Shown piece after piece: positions 18,019-25,400 of a stretch of 64,000 nucleotides of DNA. Made by a program: the position numbers and the translations under genes. The stretch spans positions 6,381 to 70,380 of the forward strand of contig JBMOIC010000013.1 in the NCBI GenBank assembly GCA_049317525.1, written 5' to 3'. A model generated the notes under the pieces. It saw only the letters and a program-made list of their open reading frames with translations, was not told the DNA's origin and did no database searches. Source of the stretch: UBA961 sp049317525. GTDB lineage: Bacteria; Bacteroidota; Ignavibacteria; Kapaibacteriales; UBA961. Position 1 is the first letter of the stretch; each line of letters starts with the position of its first letter.

Positions 18019-19035
18019 TTAGTGGTGTCCATCTTCTTGCACATGATCTCCCAATACTAATCCAGTAAATACTGCAGTTAGCATTGTGAAAATATATGCT
18101 TGTAAAAAGGTTACCAATAATTCAAGACTATATATAAATATCGAAAACAATACCGAAATAGGCGCTACAACAAATGAATGGAAAAAGAATATCAATCCCA
18201 TCAATGTTAATAATACAATATGTCCACTTGTCATATTTGCAAATAAACGTATGCTTAATGCAAATGGCTTGGTAAATAAGCCAATAATTTCAATTGGAAC
18301 CATAATAGGTGCTAACCACCATGGCGCGCCACCCAATAAGTGATGAGCAAATGATTTAAAAGCTTCTACAGTACCCATTGCTTTAATTGGAATCAATAGA
18401 TTAATTACTACAAAAGCTGTAATTGCTAATGCAGCTGTTGTTCCAATTGCCGAAGTGGCAGTATGTGCTCCTGGTAATAATCCCACAAGATTCATTGCAT
18501 AGATGAAAAAGAATATTGTGAGAAAATAAGGTAAAAAGGCTTTTACTAATCTTTCATTAGGAATATTTGGACGCACCACAGTATCTCTTACCATCATAGT
18601 AAGCATTTCTAATGCATTTTGAATACCCTTTGGTGCTATATTGCCATTCTTATAACGTCTATTGCCTACCATGAATAATCCTAATACTACGATTAAAGAT
18701 ATCCACTGAAATGCAACAAAATTTGTAGGAGAAGCATCTAATGTAGGATGTGATCCATCTTTTTTTAATGCATGGCCATGATGCAAATCATATACACTAT
18801 CTCTAATAAGTGATGCCTGATTAGGATACACTTTTAATCCAGTTTCTGCATCGTACAGGATATAAGGCAAATCTGCAATATGGATAGAAAAGATATGGAA
18901 TCCGCTATGATCGCCTAACTCTTCGTCAAATAGGGCCTTGAAAGTAAAACCTTCAGATACCTGAGAATTGTGAGACTCATTATGTTGTGAGTGAGGTTCA
19001 GTCGCAGTATGAACTGCTGTTGAATCGTGATTCAT
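18019..19035 (-). CDS. atpB: ATP synthase F0 a subunit
   Basis: 338 residues, longer than the ~270-residue enterobacterial subunit because of a ~110-residue His-rich N-terminal extension (MNHDSTAVHTATEPHSQHNE) that is common in Bacteroidota/Chlorobi. The functional Arg lies in the motif LSIRLFANMTSGH, which lines the proton half-channels. At least five membrane segments follow residue ~108. The C terminus is again His-rich (GDHVQEDGHH). Confidence 0.96.
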   Translation of the reverse strand: MNHDSTAVHTATEPHSQHNESHNSQVSEGFTFKALFDEELGDHSGFHIFSIHIADLPYILYDAETGLKVYPNQASLIRDSVYDLHHGHALKKDGSHPTLDASPTNFVAFQWISLIVVLGLFMVGNRRYKNGNIAPKGIQNALEMLTMMVRDTVVRPNIPNERLVKAFLPYFLTIFFFIYAMNLVGLLPGAHTATSAIGTTAALAITAFVVINLLIPIKAMGTVEAFKSFAHHLLGGAPWWLAPIMVPIEIIGLFTKPFALSIRLFANMTSGHIVLLTLMGLIFFFHSFVVAPISVLFSIFIYSLELLVTFLQAYIFTMLTAVFTGLVLGDHVQEDGHH

Positions 19036-19095
19036 AATATATGGAAATTGTTAAGCTTAACAATCAAGCTACATTGATTACTGAAATTCAATATT

Positions 19096-19416
19096 TTATT
19101 TTTTGGAATCTCTCACTTTTATCTTTTCTGATACAAAGTGAAAGTAAAAAATTTCAATAAAGAGATAAATAAATACACCAAAAGCCAAAGAAATCGAATA
19201 ACTTAAAGCAGCAACACCGTATTGAGTTAATGCCCACCAAGAAAAAATTCCAATTGCCATGATGCGCAAAAACATGCTGCCCAAAACAATCGAAATAAAC
19301 TTTTCAAATTTCTTGCCATATGCATAAACAGATATTATATAACCCAATGCTGCATTAAGGAAACAAATAATTTGGGCAAGAACCGCCGAGTAAAAGTCCG
19401 AAGGATTATTATCCAC
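19096..19416 (-). CDS. Small membrane protein of the atp operon, AtpI-like by position
   Basis: 106 residues with four hydrophobic segments (about 10-30, 38-58, 62-80 and 75-95). No clear sequence family is recognised. It begins 12 nt after the AtpZ-like gene and ends 60 nt before atpB, the place where AtpI (subunit I, an assembly factor for the c ring) is usually found. The assignment rests on topology and position only. Confidence 0.55.
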   Translation of the reverse strand: MDNNPSDFYSAVLAQIICFLNAALGYIISVYAYGKKFEKFISIVLGSMFLRIMAIGIFSWWALTQYGVAALSYSISLAFGVFIYLFIEIFYFHFVSEKIKVRDSKK

Positions 19417-19428
19417 TCTTTTTATACT

Positions 19429-19668
19429 TTATTTCACATCTTTTTGTTTGCCCATTGAAAGGGCAGTTCTAATAAAGTGGGTTAATCCGGCAACTGCTCC
19501 AAAAAAACCTCCGCTAACCATTAACCAAGGCTCGGTGCCATACTTGCCATCTAACCACCAACCAGCAAAGCCACAAAGAATTACAGAAGCAGCCAATTGC
19601 ATGCCCATGCCCATAAAAGGGGCTAATTCTTTCTGAACAGATCCCGATTTTTCATTTTCTGGTAACAT
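19429..19668 (-). CDS. atpZ: AtpZ/AtpI-family protein
   Basis: 79 residues from the ATG at 19668 (MLPENEKSGSVQKELAPF). An ATG at 19704 would add a hydrophobic 12-residue stretch that is atypical for the family; neither start has a strong ribosome site. Two membrane helices carry the family pattern GMGMQLAASVILCGFAGWWLD, KYGTEPWLMVSGGFFGAVAG. The family precedes F1F0 genes and is linked to magnesium/calcium handling or F0 assembly. First gene of the atp operon. Confidence 0.85.
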   Translation of the reverse strand: MLPENEKSGSVQKELAPFMGMGMQLAASVILCGFAGWWLDGKYGTEPWLMVSGGFFGAVAGLTHFIRTALSMGKQKDVK

Positions 19669-19826
19669 CACATATCCATGAACGAAAATAAAGGAACGAT
19701 TCATAAGCTTACTGAATAAGTGTCCAAATTAAGTATTTAGATAAAGAATACCAAGAATAGATTTGATTAATTCTTGATTGAAATCTAATATGGAGCTAAA
19801 ATTTAAAAAATTCCAAACTTTCTATT

Positions 19827-20669
19827 TTAATAACTTTCATCAATTGAAGGAAAGTTGCAATTTCTTATGTCTTGAATATAGGAATCTACCGAATGAGAAA
19901 TTCTTTCTTGAAGATTATCATATCGTCTTACAAATCTTGGGCTAAAATCTATTGTGAGTCCTACCATATCTGAATACACCAAAATTTGTCCATCGCAATA
20001 AGGTCCAGCTCCAATTCCAATTGTTGGAACTATCAAAGAGGATGTAATTTTTTGTGCTAACTGCATTGGAATTTTTTCTAGAACAATTGCAAATGCACCT
20101 GCTTGTTCAAGCTCAAGTGCGTCATTCATTATTTCTTCGGCTTCTTGTTCGGATTCACCTCTGGGACGATAGCTTCCAAATTGATTAATACTTTGTGGTG
20201 TTAATCCTAAATGTGCCATTACAGGTATACCTGCTTCTGTCATTTTTCTTACTGCTTTAGCTACTCGATGCCCTCCCTCGATTTTTACTGCGCTTGCTCC
20301 AGCTTCTTTCATTAAACGGCCAGCATTTCTAAATGCTTCTTCTGGGCTTATTTGATAGCTCATAAAGGGCATATCTGCAACTACTAATGCCCTTTGTACT
20401 CCTTTAACAACTGCTTTTGTATGATAAATGATATCTTCTAATGTTACTGGTATCGTTGTTTCATGTCCTTGAACTACATTTCCTAATGAATCCCCTACAA
20501 GAATTAAATCAATGCCTGCTTCATCTATTATTCTTGCTATTAATGCATCATAGGCTGTAAGACATGATATTTTCTTTTGTTTTTTTTTCATGTCCTGTAA
20601 ACGACGTGTTGTAACGCGTTTCAAGGGCGCAGATTGATGTTCTGCATCGTGTTTGTCTGATAAATTCAT
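19827..20669 (-). CDS. panB: 3-methyl-2-oxobutanoate hydroxymethyltransferase
   Basis: 280 residues. PanB makes ketopantoate from 2-oxoisovalerate and methylene-tetrahydrofolate, the first step of pantothenate and CoA synthesis. Family blocks are present: TAYDALIARIIDEAGID (38-54), VGDSLGNVVQGH (58-69, with the magnesium-binding Asp60), ADMPFMSY, KIEGG and IGIGAG. An N-terminal extension of ~30 residues rich in Lys/Arg is longer than in E. coli. It is not followed by panC; its neighbours are unrelated. Confidence 0.96.
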   Translation of the reverse strand: MNLSDKHDAEHQSAPLKRVTTRRLQDMKKKQKKISCLTAYDALIARIIDEAGIDLILVGDSLGNVVQGHETTIPVTLEDIIYHTKAVVKGVQRALVVADMPFMSYQISPEEAFRNAGRLMKEAGASAVKIEGGHRVAKAVRKMTEAGIPVMAHLGLTPQSINQFGSYRPRGESEQEAEEIMNDALELEQAGAFAIVLEKIPMQLAQKITSSLIVPTIGIGAGPYCDGQILVYSDMVGLTIDFSPRFVRRYDNLQERISHSVDSYIQDIRNCNFPSIDESY

Positions 20670-20795
20670 ATTGTGGTCCAGGATTTAAGGCTTTTCATAA
20701 CTTAATCTGAACTTCAATTTAAGTTTTTATTTCTCACTAACATTAAAAAAGCCTGTCTTATTAATGTCTGGTTTCCTTTTTTAGGATATAATTTA

Positions 20796-22319
20796 TCAAT
20801 TCATATATGGAATTGTTTTAGTCTTCCCTTTTTTATCTTTTATTCTTATTAAATAATATGATGCATTAAAATATGGTAATGCTATCGATGATTGATTATC
20901 AATTACAGCTGTATATACTTGTTTTCCTTGAAGATCAAACATTGAAATTTCATCTATACATTCGGCATTTTCTGATTGTACTATATGATTATTAATGAGA
21001 ACATAGTCTTGTAATGATCCAGATTCTGCAATTCCAGTAGATATTCCTGTATTTTCTAAGCTGATGAGCTCGTCACCTGCTTTATAAGGCGTATAATAAA
21101 AATATGTCAGCATCATTTCATCTGTCGTTCCTTCACCAAGAGTAACTAATTTTGGAGGATTACTTGGATTATGATGATTATCAGTTGTATTGTCATATTG
21201 AACTTCCGAGTAAAAGACAGTTCCCTTAGGCACCTTCTGTAAGGTTTTGAATGTATATGCCATTTGCCAATGGAAATCCCATTCGGGTATATCGATAATC
21301 TTTATAGTGTCTTTACTTGGCGTAATACCAATAATTTTTGTGCTTTTTCCAATAAGATGCATATGAGGTAATACTGCAAATATGGAAGCATTTATTGGCG
21401 ATACAAATCGTTGATGAAATGTCTTTTTTTGATTTGCAGGAATAATAAGTGGTCCATCAATAATATTTTGATGATCTAATAGCGAACTAATTTTCACTTC
21501 TCTTACATTCATATCTTTATTAAATAAAAATCTTATCGTTGTTTGATCTTGTTTGTCTACCGAACCTGCTGGATAATGAACTTGTATTAAAATTTTAGCA
21601 TTTTTTTGTAAACGTAAGCCAAAGTCTTTGGGAAAAAAATAGGGTTCTGTTCCAGGCGCATATACACCTAATAAAGTAGCGGTATTAGATCCAACACCTC
21701 CCAATCCGTCATATCCTGGTTCGGGAGTTAATGCGTCTAAAGAATCACCAACAGAAGAAGTATCCTGATATACCAATACATGATGCACAATTTCTGGATT
21801 TCCGGGTATCACTTCGATGCCACTAATAAATTGCTCAGTTGTATTGATTCCATTCAGAACAAAGCATTTATATTCATCTAATCCTCCAGATTTTGCTTGA
21901 GATGTATAAACAGACATCGAAGCAATAAAATCTGGATTTTTTATTATGGAATTTCCTGTATATTCTGGTGGTTTTGGTGCTATAGAAATATCACCCTCTG
22001 GCACATCATTATTAATCCAATCTATAATTGATTGTTTTTCTTCTGGGCTAAGGTTTTTTTGATGTGCATATTCTCTAAAAGTGGTATTTGCTGGATAAGG
22101 TGGCATATGATTGTCTTCAACACTATGTAGAATTGCACTTTTTTTCGAGATCGCTTGTTGATATGTCATTAATGAAAAAGGGGCTATTCCCCCATCATGA
22201 TGACAAGAAGTACATTTTGTATAGATAGTTGAAGCAATATTTTTAGACCAATCTGGTTTTGATGCATATACCGAAAACATGGTACATAAAAGCATTAGAT
22301 ATTTCAATATGTTTTTCAT
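20796..22319 (-). CDS. Secreted cytochrome c/copper monooxygenase-like protein with T9SS sorting domain
   Basis: 507 residues from the ATG at 22319, preceded by AAAAGGAAAAGT; a longer frame to 22373 lacks these signals. Signal peptide residues 1-20. A single c-type haem site CTSCH (36-40) lies in a small N-terminal domain with a possible distal Met (MPPYP). Then come His motifs typical of the two-domain peptidylglycine/dopamine monooxygenase fold: IVHHVLVYQD, LPHMHLIG and FHWQMAYTF. The last ~80 residues resemble a T9SS type A sorting domain (ISMFDLQGKQVY ... YYLIRIKD). This predicts a cell-surface redox enzyme; the substrate is unknown. It is divergent from the PorU gene. Confidence 0.75.
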   Translation of the reverse strand: MKNILKYLMLLCTMFSVYASKPDWSKNIASTIYTKCTSCHHDGGIAPFSLMTYQQAISKKSAILHSVEDNHMPPYPANTTFREYAHQKNLSPEEKQSIIDWINNDVPEGDISIAPKPPEYTGNSIIKNPDFIASMSVYTSQAKSGGLDEYKCFVLNGINTTEQFISGIEVIPGNPEIVHHVLVYQDTSSVGDSLDALTPEPGYDGLGGVGSNTATLLGVYAPGTEPYFFPKDFGLRLQKNAKILIQVHYPAGSVDKQDQTTIRFLFNKDMNVREVKISSLLDHQNIIDGPLIIPANQKKTFHQRFVSPINASIFAVLPHMHLIGKSTKIIGITPSKDTIKIIDIPEWDFHWQMAYTFKTLQKVPKGTVFYSEVQYDNTTDNHHNPSNPPKLVTLGEGTTDEMMLTYFYYTPYKAGDELISLENTGISTGIAESGSLQDYVLINNHIVQSENAECIDEISMFDLQGKQVYTAVIDNQSSIALPYFNASYYLIRIKDKKGKTKTIPYMN

Positions 22320-22469
22320 ACTTTTCCTTTTGATGACTATTTGTCTTATTAACAGATGCAAATTAATATGCATTAATCAAATCCAAAGACTACTCAATAC
22401 TTCTTTAGGTTTATAAAGGCAATAATATTTATAGTTTTACGCCTTGAAACTACATAAAATTTCTTAATC

Positions 22470-25400
22470 ATGAGTTTATATATGTTCTATAGATTGTTCA
22501 TTGGTGCACTTGTACTTTGTATAGTGTTCACTAATTATGTTTTTGGCGAACAGACGATTGTATATACACCTAAAGGTATTGTCCTTACTATTACTCATCT
22601 ACAAACAAAACAACAAAATATGCCTTCCAATTCACTTTTGAATTGTGTACATATTCCAAATGTTGCTGATGCTAGATTTTCTATTGATACTTCTTCTCCT
22701 GCACTTCAATCTTTATTTCCACTTTTAGCTGTTCCTAATACAGGCGCAATCAATATAAGATATACAATGAATGGATGGAAATCTATTCATTTGCAAAAAC
22801 CTTTGGCTATGCTAAATCTGTTTTCACAGTCTCAAGAATGTAAAAAAGATATTAAAGAATTTGTCCATGTAGAAAGACAAGGTACCTTAAGAGATATCCC
22901 CGTAGCAGAGTTATCAATACAGCCCTTTAGATATGATTATCAATCAGGGAAATTATCTATTGCAGATACAATTATCGTGCATATTGAATTTACTCATGTA
23001 GTACAGAACATTCCAGATTATCGTATCAATGAGAAAGAAAGTGGTTTTTTGTCTAGAATTATTAATCCTCAACATATCCCGGCATGTATTGTTCAATACA
23101 ATAGAAAATCAGAAAATATTCTGACTGAAAATTGGTATTCTGCAAATCAAAAATATATTCGATTGATTACAAAAAAAGATGGTATAGCTAAGATTTCTGG
23201 CAAAGAAATCATTAGAAATAAACCAGAATGGCAAGGTAAGGAATTATCAAGATTCAGGCTTATATATAAAGGTAATACCTATCCTTTTGGAATTGATAAA
23301 GACAATGATAGTGTATTAAGCAATGATGATTCTTTCATTTTTGCATCTAAACGTGCTGCCGGAGATACTACTTGGTTTAATCGTGTTACAGATGAGTCTT
23401 CTTTCTTTTTAACATTAGAAAATAACCCTGTAACTGATACATCTGCTCGATTATCAACTATTCAATCCATTCCTTTCAATACTTTAGATTCTATAGGTAT
23501 TGTCTCTAAACATATAGAAGAGGATCATAGTATTTATGCTGGTGATAAAACATCAGCATTTGAATTTTCTATACTTTCTTGTGATTTTAAATTTGGCAAA
23601 AATTTCTTTTGGCAAAGACTAAGCACATTAAGTCCATATTCTGTTTTTACTGATACGCTTCAATTAACAGCAACTTCATCTCCTTTATCACTCTCCATTG
23701 CTCTTCATGGTGCTTCTGATATTGATTCATTACAATTTGACCATAATGTAGAGATTTTATGGAATGGTAATCGTATCGCTACAGATTCTTTTTCTGGTAT
23801 GACAGATAAATTTGTGTCTATTTCTGTTCCTGCATCTTTGATTATTCCTGGGGCAAATATTCTTCAGATACGATCTATATCTATTTCTGACAATGTATTT
23901 ACAGAACTTTATCTTAATTATTATGAAATATCACATAACACAAAACTATTATGTGAGCAAGGTGAACTTGCATATTCCAATAAAAAAGATCAGCCTGCTT
24001 CAATGCAAATTGATGGATTAAGAACATCATCATATACTGTTATAGATACTCTTCATAATTCATATCTAGTAGATTCTACTCAAAAAAAAGGTGATATCAT
24101 TTCTGCAGGTATTGCTTCTAATGGGTTTACATCATTGATGTTTAGGGATTCACTCTATTTCTCAAAAATATATTCAGGTTGTATATTATGGGTATTAATG
24201 AAAGATGGAACAACTCATTTTATTCAAGTTCAAACATATCAAGATATAAAAAACGTGTTAAATAGTTATTCTCAATATACTTATGCACTTTTACTTTCAT
24301 CTGGTAACCTTTTACAGTCATTAAGTCAAAATGAAAAAAGAGACTTATTAGGAACGGTTCAAACGCCTCAATCTGGGCCTTTTTCATTATTAATCAATGG
24401 CGGAAATCTACAAAGACACATTGCATTTGGTTATACTTCAATGCAAGAATTCTTGCCTTCTGAATCTGGCCAAGCATATCGAGCATATATCAATTCACAA
24501 AACAATTTTTCTGGTTATATAGTAGATGCAGAAGCTTTTGCTGAAACAAGTATTGAAGATGTTTCTTCAAGCGATCTATTACAAGAGAATTCACAAGCAG
24601 ATGCCGTTTTTATAGTACATTCTGATTTTGCTAAACAAGCAAAAATTCTTGCCGAACATAGAAATAAACAGGGATGGATAATTAAAATTGTTGATGTGAA
24701 GGACATTTACAAAGAGTTTAATCATGGAATTAAATCTGTACATGCAATTAAAAGTTTTTTAAAACATGCACATGAACAATGGAAAAAGCCAGCTCCTTTA
24801 TATGCTGTATTAATTGGAAATGCTAGTTGGGACCCACTTAAATTGCTAAATACGTCTAATCAAAATGATTTTGTTCCAACTTATGGTTTTCCTGTTAGTG
24901 ATGTCTGGTTTTCATTATTAGACAGTACTCAAAAAAATCCGGATATGGTTATTGGCAGATTGCCTGTTTCTACGCCTGAAGAAGCAACTGCAACTGTAAA
25001 TAAAATCATAGAATATGACGAGTTAAAGGCATCGCCATGGATGAAACATTTTCTGTTTTTGTCTGGAGGAGACCCCGAAGACAATACCTTTTATAATCAA
25101 TATAATGGGATTAATGAATATCTAACCAATAGTAATATTTGTGGTGATACAACAAGAATTTTCAGGCAAAATGCCCTGGGTGGAGTAGATGAATCTATTT
25201 CATTTAAAATTCGTTCTGCAATAAATGAAGGTGCATTATGGGTTAATTTCATTGGGCATGGATCCCCTCTTTACTATGAATTAGATGGATGGAGAGCTCC
25301 TGATTTAAATAATAAAGGTAAGTATTTCCTTCTTTCTACTTTTTCTTGTAGTTCAGGTGCATTTGGTGAGCCTTCGGGTCCTTGTAGAAATGAAACATAT

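Noticed and set aside
20696..20795. Terminator behind the cytochrome/copper protein gene (GCCTGTC...GTCTGGT near an A-run)
   Set aside because: The two blocks are not inverse of each other; pairing them base by base leaves repeated mismatches, so no stable stem forms.
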